A DNA stretch of 49,450 bases from Lactococcus garvieae (GCF_016758115.1 NZ_WIVG01000014.1:1-49450); one strand, 5' to 3'; shown: positions 32,810 to 41,612, counted from the first letter of the stretch. Notes: generated by a model from the letters alone, not told the origin. Numbers and translations are program-made.

Positions 32810-32838
32810 GTAAAACAAGGCAGAAAGTCTTGTTTTAC
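32810..32838 (+). other. Perfect hairpin between a ribosome site and the malY start
   Basis: GTAAAACAAG (32810-32819) and CTTGTTTTAC (32829-32838) form a 10-bp perfect stem. AGGAG at 32801-32805 lies before it and the malY ATG at 32850 after it; no closer ribosome site exists. No T run follows, so it is not a terminator. Confidence 0.6.
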
Positions 32839-32849
32839 TATTTATTGAT

Positions 32850-34019
32850 ATGACAGAATTTGATAGAATAATTGATCGCAAAGGAACGTTTTGTACCCAG
32901 TGGGATTTTGTAGAGGATCGGTTTGGCCAGAAGGATTTACTTCCTTTTACCATATCAGATACTGATTTTGCAATTCCTGAGACAGTGAACACAGCACTAC
33001 AAAAGCGACTTACGCATCCTATATATGGTTACACGCGTTGGAATCACCAGTATTTCAAGTCTGCTGTCTCAACTTGGTACCACAAGCAATTTGACTTCAA
33101 GATAGAAGAAGACTGGATTTTGTACAGTCCAAGTGTTATTTACTCCCTTTCACAGCTGATTGAAATCATGTCTCAGCCAGGAGAAGGTGTTGTTGTACAA
33201 ACACCAGCTTACGATGCTTTTTCTAAGACAGTTACGGCAAATGAACGTTTGTATGTTGAAAATCCCCTACTTTTTCAAGAAGGGCAGTACAGAATTGATT
33301 TTCAAGATTTGGAAGAAAAATTAGCAGAACCACATAATAAAATATTGCTCTTTTGCTCACCGCATAACCCTACAGGTCGTGTGTGGACAAGCAAGGAATT
33401 AGAAAGAGTAATTTTACTGTGTCAAAAATATGATGTGTTTATCATTTCAGATGAAATCCACATGGATATTCTTCGGAAAGGGAAACAACACCATCCTATT
33501 TTACGGTATGGAACGGAAAATATCGCTCTTCTCACATCAGCGAGTAAAACCTTCAATTTTCCAGGATTAATTTTTTCTTATCTACTGATTCCTGATGGCA
33601 AGCTTCGGGATAAATTTTGTAAACACTTGAAAGAAAAAGATGGTCTTTCTTCTTGCAGTATTCTTGGCATGGAAGCAACAGTTTCAGCTTATCAAACGGC
33701 TGGTCAATGGGTGGAAGAACTCAACGACTACTTGGATGAGTCTATCGTGTTTACGAGAAATTTTTTACGAGAAAAGTTGCCTCAGGTAAAGCTGATTGAA
33801 TCCGAAGCAACATATCTTTTGTGGCTTGATATTTCAGAGCTGCGAATCCCGATGGAAGACTTGCAAAAAGCCTTGATTAACGTAGGAAAAGTGGCAATTA
33901 TGGATGGGGCAATCTATGGCCAAGCAGGAACAAATTTTCTCCGGCTAAATATAGGTTGCTCAAGAGCTAAGGTCAAAGAAGGACTTGAGCGTTTACTTAA
34001 AAGTATCCAGTCTCTTTAA
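32850..34019 (+). CDS. malY: MalY/PatB-type PLP-dependent C-S lyase
   Basis: 389 residues. The fold-type I aminotransferase family is clear: CTQWDFVEDRFGQKDLLPF opening, VVVQTPAYDAF, CSPHNPTGRVW (near residue 170), IISDEIHMDI (Asp for the pyridine ring), and SASKTFNFPGL with the PLP lysine near 232. The C-terminus has FLRLNIGCSRAKVKEGLERL. MalY proteins cleave cystathionine and in E. coli also damp the maltose regulator MalT. The pairing with a MalX-type PTS repeats the malXY gene order of E. coli. The ribosome site is unusually remote (see the hairpin at 32810). Confidence 0.85.
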   Translation: MTEFDRIIDRKGTFCTQWDFVEDRFGQKDLLPFTISDTDFAIPETVNTALQKRLTHPIYGYTRWNHQYFKSAVSTWYHKQFDFKIEEDWILYSPSVIYSLSQLIEIMSQPGEGVVVQTPAYDAFSKTVTANERLYVENPLLFQEGQYRIDFQDLEEKLAEPHNKILLFCSPHNPTGRVWTSKELERVILLCQKYDVFIISDEIHMDILRKGKQHHPILRYGTENIALLTSASKTFNFPGLIFSYLLIPDGKLRDKFCKHLKEKDGLSSCSILGMEATVSAYQTAGQWVEELNDYLDESIVFTRNFLREKLPQVKLIESEATYLLWLDISELRIPMEDLQKALINVGKVAIMDGAIYGQAGTNFLRLNIGCSRAKVKEGLERLLKSIQSL

Positions 34020-34023
34020 AAAT

Positions 34024-34056
34024 GAAAAGCGTTCAAACTAAGAGTTGACGCTTTTC
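34024..34056. terminator. Bidirectional terminator between malY and the TetR gene
   Basis: GAAAAGCGT (34024-34032) pairs with ACGCTTTTC (34048-34056), and the inner CAA/TTG can extend the stem. It serves the convergent genes on both sides. Confidence 0.8.
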
Positions 34057-34064
34057 TTTGTAGG

Positions 34065-34595
34065 CTAGTGAATGAGTTGACTAAGGATTCTGGTGATTTC
34101 TTCAGGTGTTTCCTTACGCTTCCGGCGAATCCAGGCTTGCGTAAGCCCGAAAATTGCATGAGCATAATAAGTTCCTGCATAGATTTTACCGAGCTGGCCA
34201 AAGTGACTTCTTCTGGCATCTTTTGGAAGAATAGAGCGCTCAATCATATTTTTTAACTTGGCTTGCATGAATTGATGAATTTCTTTACTGCCATTTTCGG
34301 AGAGAAGCGCAGCGTAAATCTCGTTATGATCGAGAAACTCGTATGTTTCCAGCATCGTTTTTTGCAAATCCCCATTATTTTTTTCAAAGACGTATTGAAT
34401 GGTATTGAGCAATGTTTTTTGATACTGGTCAATCATCTCGTACTTATCTTGATAGTGTGTATAAAAGCCACTGCGACTCGTTTTTGCAACTTTCACAAGT
34501 TCAGTTGTCGTAATCTGGTCAAATGTTTTTTCTTGCAGCAACTGAGTCATTGCATCACGAAGGCGCATTTTTGTACGTTCTTTTCTATTTTCCAA
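34065..34595 (-). CDS. TetR/AcrR-family transcriptional regulator
   Basis: 176 residues from a TTG start at 34595, which follows AAAGGA by a good distance. The N-terminal HTH is standard (MRLRDAMTQLLQEKTFDQIT, then TTELVKVAKTSRSGFYTHYQDKYEM). The C-terminal ligand/dimer part (YEFLDHNEIYAALLSENGS ... GTYYAHAIFGLTQAWIRR) fits the TetR_C_8 type found in DhaS-like regulators. Its target is not obvious; it faces away from the DUF59 gene and converges on malY. Confidence 0.82.
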   Translation of the reverse strand: MENRKERTKMRLRDAMTQLLQEKTFDQITTTELVKVAKTSRSGFYTHYQDKYEMIDQYQKTLLNTIQYVFEKNNGDLQKTMLETYEFLDHNEIYAALLSENGSKEIHQFMQAKLKNMIERSILPKDARRSHFGQLGKIYAGTYYAHAIFGLTQAWIRRKRKETPEEITRILSQLIH

Positions 34596-34746
34596 CGTTT
34601 AATCCTTTTCTTTTGTGAAACTTATATTTTTACTTTCCTGTTTTAAAAGTTTATTATAGCACTTTTTAGACGCGTTGTATATAAAAATACATAAGCAAAT
34701 AGTGAATAAATTTGTCTCTATCCTTCTCGTCAAATTTTGAAAAATA

Positions 34747-34755
34747 TGATAGAAT
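34747..34755 (+). promoter_or_regulatory. Extended -10 promoter of the DUF59 gene
   Basis: TGATAGAAT with -10 at 34750-34755. The -35 region is poor. This extended -10 word also occurs before femABX-like (18016), rplS (28903) and RpiR (29859) genes. Confidence 0.5.
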
Positions 34756-34798
34756 AACAATGTCAAATAGATTTTACAGTGAGAACAGGGAGAAATTT

Positions 34799-35137
34799 AT
34801 GAGCGAAGAAAGCAAATACACTGAAGCGCAAATTGAAGAAATTAAAACAAAGATTTTAGGAGCTTTAGAAACAGTGATTGACCCTGAACTGGGTATTGAT
34901 ATTATTAATCTGGGCTTGGTTTATGAGATTTCTTTTGAAGATAATGGATTTACCGAAGTTAAAATGACCTTGACCACTATGGGCTGCCCTTTAGCCGATG
35001 TATTGACAGACCAAATTCATGATGCACTTAAAGAAGTTGACGAAGTAACTGAGATTAAGGTGAATCTCGTCTGGTATCCAGCATGGACTGTTGATAAAAT
35101 GAGCCGCTATGCGCGCATCGCTCTAGGTATCCGTTAG
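34799..35137 (+). CDS. DUF59/MIP18 metal-sulfur cluster assembly factor
   Basis: 112 residues from ATG 34799, preceded by AGGGAG; in-frame codons upstream overlap the promoter. The MIP18/SufT pattern is complete: VIDPELGIDIINLGLVYEI, VKMTLTTMGCPLADVL with the conserved Cys, and VNLVWYPAWTVDKMS near the end. The family assists Fe-S cluster delivery. It is monocistronic, closed by the terminator at 35161. Confidence 0.88.
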   Translation: MSEESKYTEAQIEEIKTKILGALETVIDPELGIDIINLGLVYEISFEDNGFTEVKMTLTTMGCPLADVLTDQIHDALKEVDEVTEIKVNLVWYPAWTVDKMSRYARIALGIR

Positions 35138-35160
35138 ATGATATCTTGTAAAATAGGACC

Positions 35161-35189
35161 AAAGACCGAGTGAAACAAGGTCTTTTTTT
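35161..35189 (+). terminator. Terminator of the DUF59 gene
   Basis: AAAGACC (35161-35167) and GGTCTTT (35179-35185) enclose an 11-nt loop, followed by T residues to 35189. Confidence 0.88.
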
Positions 35190-35203
35190 GGTAAAATGGA
35201 GAT

Positions 35204-35821
35204 ATGAGTAGACAGATAAAAACCTTCATCATCATTGAACTATGTATTATAGCTGCCTTGCTGTTTCATATTATGAAATCGCCTTACTTTCTTTTGCTAC
35301 TTGCTTTTGCCGTCTCTTTCAGTATTCTGTCGAAAAAAATAATTTTTCTACGCCCAGTTTCAGTAGTGCTTTGGATTTTTTTTGCTGTAATGTTATTGAC
35401 AGCAGGTTGGTTCTGGCTGGCCTTGCTGTTCCCTCTCTTTGTAGGGATTAGTTTATGGAAAAAGCAGTCAGAAACTGGTTCAAGCTTTGACTATGGGCAA
35501 AACTATGCTGAAAGTTCAGAAAAACTTACGCGCAGTAATGGCAATGATGTCATTGATCTTTACGACGTAAACTTCAGACCTGAAGGAAATAGCTTAAGTA
35601 TCAAAAAATCTGCAGGAAATACTAAAATTATCGTTCCCGAGGATGTAGCAATTGCTTTAGAGATAACAGTTCATAATGGTATTGTCAAAATTTTTGATAA
35701 GGAAACAGAAATTAATCCTAAAACTTTCCGCTATTTTTCTGAGATGAAAGAAGAAAGTCAAAAACGTATCCGTATCAACATTCAAGTAGACACAGGAAAT
35801 ATTGAGGTGGTTAAGGGATGA
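35204..35821 (+). CDS. LiaF-like membrane protein of the CesSR stress operon
   Basis: 205 residues. Three or four membrane spans in the first 90 residues are followed by a cytoplasmic beta-rich LiaF C-terminal domain (DVIDLYDVNFRPEGNSLSIK ... GNTKIIVPEDVAIALEITVH). In Bacillus and streptococci LiaF keeps the LiaS kinase off until the lipid II cycle is disturbed. Here it sits directly before the matching kinase, sharing ATGA with it. The ATG follows GGAG at a short distance. Confidence 0.82.
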   Translation: MSRQIKTFIIIELCIIAALLFHIMKSPYFLLLLAFAVSFSILSKKIIFLRPVSVVLWIFFAVMLLTAGWFWLALLFPLFVGISLWKKQSETGSSFDYGQNYAESSEKLTRSNGNDVIDLYDVNFRPEGNSLSIKKSAGNTKIIVPEDVAIALEITVHNGIVKIFDKETEINPKTFRYFSEMKEESQKRIRINIQVDTGNIEVVKG

Positions 35822-36825
35822 AAAAATCAATCATTAGAACCTTTACCGTCCTTTTTATAATCATAGTTTTGGTTAATACGCTACTATTCTTAGTCACGAG
35901 TGATGCTTCCACAATAAATCTCGTGGGTTTGAAAGTTAATAATTTTTATGGGATATGGATTTTTCTTTCCGTAGCAGGCTTATTAGCATTAGTCTTTACC
36001 TTTTTTAACTATTTAGAGAACAGTAAGATAAAGAAAAATTTCTTTGATGACATTCAGCGTCTTAGTCAAAATCAAGAGCCAGAAAATCAGGAGCTGCAAG
36101 AACTCTATTTGCGCTTAAAAGAAATGACGACAGAGCTCCAAGAATTATCAGCACAGAAGTCAGCCAATAAAGCAGAAATTATTGAAACAGAAAGAAAGCG
36201 AATTTCGCGTGAACTTCATGACTCAGTGAGTCAGGAACTTTTTGCTGCAACGATGATTTTATCCTCTGTAACAGGAAGTGAGGCAGAAGCCACTCATCTC
36301 ACGCAGGACCAGATTTTAACGCAAACACGTCTGGTTTTAAAAATCTTACATGAAGCCCAAAATGAAATGCGAGCCTTATTGTTGCATCTAAGACCGATTG
36401 AACTGGATGGCAAATCATTAGCAGCAGGTCTGAATTCCTTAACTGACGAATTACAGGCAAAAATTTCATCAAATATCAATGTAAAACTCAGTGATATTCA
36501 AGCTTCATCAAACATAGAAGATAACCTTTTCCGAATGGCTCAAGAAATTCTGAGTAACACCTTAAGACACGCGCAAGCTGATAATATTGAAGTGCTCTTA
36601 AAGGAACAACATGATAATATAATATTAAGAATAACTGACGACGGTGTTGGCTTTGACACTAAAAACAGTAAGTCAGCCAGCTATGGACTTGTCAATATTA
36701 AAGAGCGTGCACTCTTACTTGGTGGTGATGTTAAGATAGTCAGTGCTCCAAATCAAGGGACGAGCGTAGAGATACGTATCCCACAAGTGAATCAAATTAA
36801 GAAGATAAAAGGAAAAAATGGATAA
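35818..36825 (+). CDS. cesS: Cell-envelope stress sensor kinase (LiaS/CesS type)
   Basis: 335 residues. Two membrane spans (about 7-27 and 46-64) have only a very short outer loop, the intramembrane-sensing layout. A coiled coil, then HisKA_3 with [19 protein letters not shown] (phospho-His134), and a HATPase with [13 protein letters not shown] and [15 protein letters not shown] complete the kinase. It phosphorylates CesR in response to cell-wall antibiotics, lysozyme or bacteriocins in L. lactis. It overlaps both neighbours. Confidence 0.9.
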   Translation: MKKSIIRTFTVLFIIIVLVNTLLFLVTSDASTINLVGLKVNNFYGIWIFLSVAGLLALVFTFFNYLENSKIKKNFFDDIQRLSQNQEPENQELQELYLRLKEMTTELQELSAQKSANKAEIIETERKRISRELHDSVSQELFAATMILSSVTGSEAEATHLTQDQILTQTRLVLKILHEAQNEMRALLLHLRPIELDGKSLAAGLNSLTDELQAKISSNINVKLSDIQASSNIEDNLFRMAQEILSNTLRHAQADNIEVLLKEQHDNIILRITDDGVGFDTKNSKSASYGLVNIKERALLLGGDVKIVSAPNQGTSVEIRIPQVNQIKKIKGKNG

Positions 36826-37450
36826 AATAAAATTACTTATCGTGGATGATCATCAGATGGTTCGGCTTGGTTTGTCAAGCTTTATGAATATTCAACCAGA
36901 TATTGAAGTGGTAGGAGAGGCTGCAGATGGTGAGTCTGGATATCTCAAAGCCCAAAGTTTAAAACCTGATGTAATACTGATGGACCTGGTTATGGATCGC
37001 TTAGACGGTATTGGAGCGACACAGAAAATATTGGCGGAAAGTCCAGAGCAGAAAATCCTGATATTAACGAGTTTCTTGGATGATGAAAAAGTTTTTCCTG
37101 CCTTGGCTGCAGGGGCTAAAGGCTATATTTTAAAGACATCCCAAGCCGCTGAAATTGCGAATGCTGTCCGTAAAGTTGCGAGTGGACAGGATGTATTATC
37201 AGAAGCTGTTAAAGAAAAAATAAATCAACAAAAGCACCGTAAGCCAGAACTTTATGATGAGCTTTCAAAAAGGGAAATGGAAGTACTAAAAATTTTGGCC
37301 CAAGGCTTATCAAACCAAGAAATTGCAGATCAACTTTATATCAGTCTCAAAACTGTCAAGACACACGTGTCCAATATTTTTAACAAGTTAGAAGTGAGTG
37401 ATCGTACACAGGCGACTATTTATGCGATTCAACATAAGCTTGTTGATTAG
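36818..37450 (+). CDS. cesR: Response regulator CesR (NarL/LuxR family)
   Basis: 210 residues, starting 8 nt inside cesS. The receiver has [11 protein letters not shown], phospho-Asp56 in VILMDLVMD, a Thr in [10 protein letters not shown] and Lys in YILKTSQA. The LuxR-type HTH follows ([28 protein letters not shown], then [17 protein letters not shown]). It activates envelope-stress genes. The downstream 37451-37533 shows no strong terminator. Confidence 0.92.
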   Translation: MDKIKLLIVDDHQMVRLGLSSFMNIQPDIEVVGEAADGESGYLKAQSLKPDVILMDLVMDRLDGIGATQKILAESPEQKILILTSFLDDEKVFPALAAGAKGYILKTSQAAEIANAVRKVASGQDVLSEAVKEKINQQKHRKPELYDELSKREMEVLKILAQGLSNQEIADQLYISLKTVKTHVSNIFNKLEVSDRTQATIYAIQHKLVD

Positions 37451-37533
37451 TATGCATATTACACTTACGGATAGATTTTTTTATCTTACTGTAGTTTAAA
37501 CATGCATGTCCAATAGCGAAAACACTCCATATC

Positions 37534-37701
37534 TGTTATAATAGAAGAATAAAAGTTTAGTTTAAAAAGTTTCGAAAATTAAAACTAATTTTTGCTATGT
37601 TGATGATACTTTGTAGGATTAAAAAACGAGGACCTGTAACTGTCCAAGTATCTTAGAAGATTTTTCCAGAAATTTGCGCCATACAGTAGTGTTTTTTAAT
37701 C
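37534..37701 (+). ncRNA. Possible structured RNA or repeat element upstream of ppiB
   Basis: TGTTATAAT (37534-37542) is a strong extended -10 whose transcript would contain a perfect 11-bp inverted repeat (GATTAAAAAAC at 37617-37627, GTTTTTTAATC at 37691-37701). The 63-nt interior has two smaller hairpins (GGAC...GTCC; ATCTT/AAGAT). ppiB has a separate -10 (TAAAAT at 37746-37751), so this could be an independent small RNA, a leader or a mobile repeat. No gene is seen in it. Confidence 0.35.
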
Positions 37702-37768
37702 TTTTAAACTTACAAAAATGAAAGTTTCCTTGGCGAGACTTATGATAAAATTTAGAAAAGAGAAGCAA

Positions 37769-38359
37769 ATGACTTACCCACAACTTAATCTTGAGAAACA
37801 TGAAGGAACAACAGCGATTATTCATACTAATCATGGGGATATGACTGTGAAACTTTTTGATGACCTGGCTCCGAAGACTGTTAAAAACTTTGTTGAACTG
37901 AGTAAAAAAGGTTATTACGATGGCGTTATTTTCCATCGTATTATCAAGGACTTTATGATTCAGGGAGGAGATCCGACAGGTACGGGGATGGGTGGCGAAT
38001 CCATCTATGGTGAAAAATTCGAAGATGAATTTTCACAAGATGTTTTTAATATCCGCGGCGCATTGTCAATGGCTAATGCAGGACCGGATACAAACGGAAG
38101 TCAATTCTTTATCGTGCAAAATCAAAATCTTCCTTATCCTAAGTCGGCTTTGGTTGAAGGAGGCTGGCCTGAAGAGATTGCTGAAGTCTATGTACAAGGT
38201 GGCACGCCACATCTTGATGGCCGCCATACAGTCTTTGGGCAGCTTGCAGATGAAAATTCCTTTAAAGTTCTAGATAAGATTGCAGCTGTGCACGTGGGCG
38301 TACAAGACCGTCCAGTTGATGACGTTATTATTGAAAACATTGAAATTATTGAGAAATAA
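37769..38359 (+). CDS. ppiB: Cyclophilin-type peptidyl-prolyl cis-trans isomerase
   Basis: 196 residues from ATG 37769 (AGAAAAGAGAAG before it); the in-frame ATG further upstream overlaps the promoter. The cyclophilin core is complete: [44 protein letters not shown] cut by an R-I pair, [18 protein letters not shown] and HTVFGQL. No signal peptide is present, so it is cytoplasmic. A 30-residue insertion between [12 protein letters not shown] and the [10 protein letters not shown] strand is typical for the lactic-acid-bacterial form. Confidence 0.92.
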   Translation: MTYPQLNLEKHEGTTAIIHTNHGDMTVKLFDDLAPKTVKNFVELSKKGYYDGVIFHRIIKDFMIQGGDPTGTGMGGESIYGEKFEDEFSQDVFNIRGALSMANAGPDTNGSQFFIVQNQNLPYPKSALVEGGWPEEIAEVYVQGGTPHLDGRHTVFGQLADENSFKVLDKIAAVHVGVQDRPVDDVIIENIEIIEK

Positions 38360-38360
38360 A

Positions 38361-38756
38361 ATGATGGATCAATCAGTAAAAATTGGGGACAAAGTTACCG
38401 CTGAAATTATCGGCTTGCAAGACTATGGAGCTTTTGTAAAATTTGTAGATCGAGAAAACAATGAACATAAAGGGTTGATTCATATTTCAGAGGTACGATC
38501 AGGTTTTGTTAAAAATATCCGAGAAGTCATAAAAATTGGCCAGCATGTAAAAGCGCAAATCATTGACATTGACGAGTACAATGGAAAAGTCAGTTTGTCC
38601 ATTCGAAGTCTTGAGGAGCATCCACAAAACCATTATTTTTATCGCAAAAAAAGATTCACAGATTCTCGTGACAAGATTGGTTTTAAAAGCTTAGCGGATA
38701 AAAGGGAGATGTGGATTGAAGAAGGCGAAAGTTATTTAAGAGAAAGAGTAAACTAA
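38361..38756 (+). CDS. S1 RNA-binding domain protein (YugI/CvfD type)
   Basis: 131 residues. One S1 domain fills residues 5-76 (GDKVTAEIIGLQDYGAFVKF, GLIHISEV, GQHVKAQIIDIDEYNGKVSLSIR), followed by a basic tail. This is the general stress protein 13 / CvfD group, which binds RNA or the ribosome and acts post-transcriptionally. The ATG is one base after the ppiB stop, with only a weak GAG before it, so translation is probably coupled. A second ATG at 38364 could also be used. Confidence 0.85.
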   Translation: MMDQSVKIGDKVTAEIIGLQDYGAFVKFVDRENNEHKGLIHISEVRSGFVKNIREVIKIGQHVKAQIIDIDEYNGKVSLSIRSLEEHPQNHYFYRKKRFTDSRDKIGFKSLADKREMWIEEGESYLRERVN

Positions 38757-38774
38757 AATACAAACGAGGTGAAG

Positions 38775-39380
38775 ATGAACGACAATGTCTTAAAATATAC
38801 CAAACGAGTTTTTAACGTGATTACTATTTTGGGTTTTATTGCTACTATTGTTGGTAGTGTTTACCTCTGGCATTTGGGTGCTTTCCAAGATCAAGAAATT
38901 TTAAAACGCATAATAACAGCTCATGCTATTCTGGGGCCTGTTATATTCTTGCTCATGCAAATCATTCAAGTTATTATTCCGATTATACCTGGAGGACTGA
39001 CTATAGCAGCGGGAGTCCTGATTTTTGGACCTGTATGGGGATTTGTTTATAATTATTTGGGTATTCTTGTAGGTTCTGTGATACTTTTCCACCTTGGCCG
39101 AAAATACGGACAATCTTTGGTCCAAATTTTTGTTAAAGAGAAAACCTACAATAAATATATGGCTTGGTTGGAAAAGGGGCAGAAACGTTTTAATATCGCT
39201 TTCCTTCTCTTGATATTGTCGCCGATTGCACCAGATGATGCTCTTGTTCTTATTGCGAGTCAAACGCGAATGAGTTGGAAATTCTTTAATTGGGTGATGA
39301 TTTTATGCAAACCACTCCCGATTCTATTTTATTCCTATGCCTTGATTTTCGGTGGGAATTTGCTTGGCAATATCTTCTAG
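38775..39380 (+). CDS. TVP38/TMEM64 (VTT-domain) membrane protein
   Basis: 201 residues from ATG 38775 behind GAGGTG. About five membrane spans are seen. The VTT signature lies in IIPIIPGGLTIAAGVLIFGP with YNYLGILVGSVILFHLGRKYG, and a later LLILSPIAPDDALVLIAS. The family includes lipid scramblases and polyprenyl-phosphate recycling proteins of the DedA/VTT group. The neighbourhood with ftsW fits an envelope role, but that is inference. A strong hairpin terminator follows. Confidence 0.8.
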   Translation: MNDNVLKYTKRVFNVITILGFIATIVGSVYLWHLGAFQDQEILKRIITAHAILGPVIFLLMQIIQVIIPIIPGGLTIAAGVLIFGPVWGFVYNYLGILVGSVILFHLGRKYGQSLVQIFVKEKTYNKYMAWLEKGQKRFNIAFLLLILSPIAPDDALVLIASQTRMSWKFFNWVMILCKPLPILFYSYALIFGGNLLGNIF

Positions 39381-39404
39381 TAGAGGACTTCAAATAATGT
39401 TTAA

Positions 39405-39433
39405 AAATGGTTTTGCGAAAGCAACCATTTTTA
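39405..39433 (+). terminator. Terminator after the VTT-domain gene
   Basis: AAATGGTT (39405-39412) and AACCATTT (39423-39430) with an inner GC-GAAA-GC loop are followed by T residues. TATAAT at 39445-39450 just after it is the likely ftsW -10 box. Confidence 0.82.
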
Positions 39434-39485
39434 TATAAATAATGTATAATAGACCTAGTAAACTTTCTAGTGATGGAGCTCCATT

Positions 39486-40802
39486 TTGAACAATAAAACA
39501 AATACAATAAAGAAAAAGAAAAAGCAGTCTAAAAGTAAGCTAAGTTTTGACAGCCGTATTGATTATGCGCTCATCTTACCGGCCTTTCTTCTAACAGCCA
39601 TTGGACTGTATGCCATTTGGGTTGCCGTTAGCCATGACTATCCGACACAAGCAGTTAAGATGGTGGGGCAACAAGGAACTTGGATTATTGTCGGAGTTAT
39701 TTTAGCTTTGATTGTGATGCATATGGATTCGAGACTCCTTTGGAACCTCACACCAGTTTTTTATGGATTTGGTCTCATTTTAATGGTATTACCTATATTC
39801 TTCTATAGCCAATCGGTGTATGATCTAACAGGAGCCAAGAACTGGATTGCCTTTCACAATACAAACCTTTTCCAGCCTTCAGAGCTGATGAAAATAGCAT
39901 ATATATTATTTTTATCAAGAATTGTTGTGTCCTTTCAAAACAAGTTAAAAAAACGTTATATTAGGGACGACTTTATCTTGATTGGCAAGATTACTTTAGC
40001 AACTTTTCCCATAGCTGTACTTGCCGCACTACAGGAAGACTTCGGAACTTTTATGGTTTTCTTAGCCATCGCAGCAGGTATTGTCTTAGTGTCAGGTGTA
40101 TCTTGGAAAATTATCCTACCTGTTCTTGCTGCAGTTGCACTTGTCGCAGCAGGTATCGTTGCCATGGTTATGAATCCTCAAGGACAGGAGCTGCTGGGAA
40201 ATGTATTTAGTCAATATCAAGTTAATCGTTTCCTGGCTTGGCTTCAGCCCTTTGAGTACACTCAAAGTTTTTCACTTCAACAGTCGCGTGCTTTGATTGC
40301 TATTGGGGTAGGAGGTCTGTTTGGACGTGGTTTTGGTGTGGCAAACGTTAATGTACCAGTTCGTGAGTCTGATATGATTTTTACTGTGATTGGAGAAGAC
40401 TTTGGTTTCGTTGGTTCAACTTTCGTCATCTTACTTTACTTTGCCCTCATTTATCGCATGATTCGTGTGACATTTCAGTCCAATAACCAATTTTATATCT
40501 TTATATCGACGGGAATTATTATGATGATTCTCTTCCATGTATTTGAAAATATTGGGGCAGCAATTGGTTTGCTTCCGTTAACAGGTATTCCGTTGCCTTT
40601 TATCTCCCAAGGAGGATCGGCTCTCATTAGTAATATTATCGGTCTTGGACTTGTTCTTTCTATGAAATATAATCAGCTACCAGAGTTTGTGATGGTTCGT
40701 GAAGCTGGCAGAAAATCTTTAGAAAATAAAAAAGCGCGCTTGTCACGTACTTCACAACAACAAAGGGTTAAGGCAACAGGAAGACGCAGAAGCAGTAAAT
40801 AA
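39486..40802 (+). CDS. ftsW: FtsW/RodA/SpoVE-family peptidoglycan glycosyltransferase
   Basis: 438 residues from a TTG start at 39486, preceded by GGAG; no ATG fits the family N-terminus. A basic cytoplasmic head (KKKKKQSKSKLSFDSRIDY) leads into about ten membrane spans. Signatures are GAKNWIAFHNTNLFQPSELMK cut at residue level (NWI..FQPSE), the extracellular catalytic loop with LAALQEDFGTFMVFL (Asp), SDMIFTVIGEDFGFVG and GIPLPFISQGGSALI. It polymerises lipid II with PBP2X at the septum, or with PBP2b if it is RodA. Confidence 0.88.
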   Translation: MNNKTNTIKKKKKQSKSKLSFDSRIDYALILPAFLLTAIGLYAIWVAVSHDYPTQAVKMVGQQGTWIIVGVILALIVMHMDSRLLWNLTPVFYGFGLILMVLPIFFYSQSVYDLTGAKNWIAFHNTNLFQPSELMKIAYILFLSRIVVSFQNKLKKRYIRDDFILIGKITLATFPIAVLAALQEDFGTFMVFLAIAAGIVLVSGVSWKIILPVLAAVALVAAGIVAMVMNPQGQELLGNVFSQYQVNRFLAWLQPFEYTQSFSLQQSRALIAIGVGGLFGRGFGVANVNVPVRESDMIFTVIGEDFGFVGSTFVILLYFALIYRMIRVTFQSNNQFYIFISTGIIMMILFHVFENIGAAIGLLPLTGIPLPFISQGGSALISNIIGLGLVLSMKYNQLPEFVMVREAGRKSLENKKARLSRTSQQQRVKATGRRRSSK

Positions 40803-40804
40803 TA

Positions 40805-40838
40805 GAAAAGCTTTTCAAATAGAAAAAGCTTTTTTCTT
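40805..40838 (+). terminator. ftsW terminator
   Basis: AAAAGCTTTTC and GAAAAAGCTTTT pair around a short AT loop, followed by TTTTC. Each arm is itself self-complementary. Confidence 0.7.
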
Positions 40839-40948
40839 TCGGATTTAGTACGTTAAGGGAAGAAGATTAAATTTCTCAAACTAAAAATTTCACATAATTA
40901 ACAAAATGTGGTAGGCTATAGATGAGAATACAAAGGAGGAATTATAAA

Positions 40949-41380
40949 ATGAAATATGCAGTAAGATATGCATCACGTGGAGGAAATACACGTGCAGTTG
41001 CAGATGTAATTGCAGATAAGCTCAATATTAAAGCGAAACGTATTTCAGAGCCACTCGAAGAAGAAGTTGAAGTGCTGTTTCTTGGAGCAGGCGTTTGGTT
41101 TGCCTCTGTAACCAAGGATATGAAAGAATATCTGGCGGCTCTAGACAGTGGAAAAATCAAGCAGATTGTGGCTTTTTCTACTTCTGGTCATCTGGAATCA
41201 GCGATTAAAAAAATTACCACAGCAGCAAAAGAAAAGGGGATTAAAGTTAATGAAAAATCCTTTGACCTACACATGAACATGCAAGGCATCACATTTTTCG
41301 CTCCTGCGGGTGGTGATCTAACAAAAGACCAGATCAGTCAAGTGGAAAATTTTGTTGATGAAGTAGTTTCTCAGTTATAA
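40949..41380 (+). CDS. Flavodoxin-family protein
   Basis: 143 residues, ATG behind the strong AGGAGG. The FMN phosphate loop is YASRGGNTRAVADVIAD (residues 7-23). The central VEVLFLGAGVWFASVTKDM strand, IVAFSTSGHLES loop and C-terminal GGDLTKDQISQVENFVDEV helix fit flavodoxins. The SRGGNT loop lacks the usual TxTGNT form, so FMN binding may differ. It is an electron carrier of unknown partner, alone between two terminators. Confidence 0.8.
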   Translation: MKYAVRYASRGGNTRAVADVIADKLNIKAKRISEPLEEEVEVLFLGAGVWFASVTKDMKEYLAALDSGKIKQIVAFSTSGHLESAIKKITTAAKEKGIKVNEKSFDLHMNMQGITFFAPAGGDLTKDQISQVENFVDEVVSQL

Positions 41381-41412
41381 TATTAATTTTAAATCGTCTT
41401 TTTTAAATGAAG

Positions 41413-41437
41413 GCTTCAGTCATTTTGAAGCTTTTTT
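41413..41437 (+). terminator. Flavodoxin gene terminator
   Basis: GCTTCA (41413-41418) and TGAAGC (41426-41431) enclose GTCATTT, followed by TTTTTT. Confidence 0.82.
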
Positions 41438-41502
41438 GTTTTATTATCTTTTTTATTAAATGTTTTTATTTCATTAAGAAAATATTACATTGAGAAATAT
41501 AA

Positions 41503-41519
41503 TGTTACTTTAGTGTAAT
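41503..41519 (+). promoter_or_regulatory. WalR(VicR/YycF)-like box upstream of the CHAP protein
   Basis: TGTTAC-TTTAG-TGTAAT matches the WalR direct repeat TGTWAH-N5-TGTWAH at every position. A -10 box TAAAAT lies near 41561-41566 (TGATAAAAT). In streptococci the orthologous regulator controls pcsB. Confidence 0.6.
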
Positions 41520-41612
41520 CAATAGCCTTTGTTTTGTTACATTAATAAAAACAATTGTGATAAAATGGTAATATTCATTCAAGAGAATTTGAGGAGGTAG
41601 ATTTTACTTTTT

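Noticed and set aside
32868-32880. TTTGATAGAAT, the same extended -10 word seen at other genes
   Set aside because: It lies inside the first codons of malY (EFDRIID) and is explained by coding sequence.
41520-41545. Second WalR-like half site TGTTACATTAA before the CHAP gene
   Set aside because: Only one half matches; the second half (TAAAAA) does not fit the consensus.
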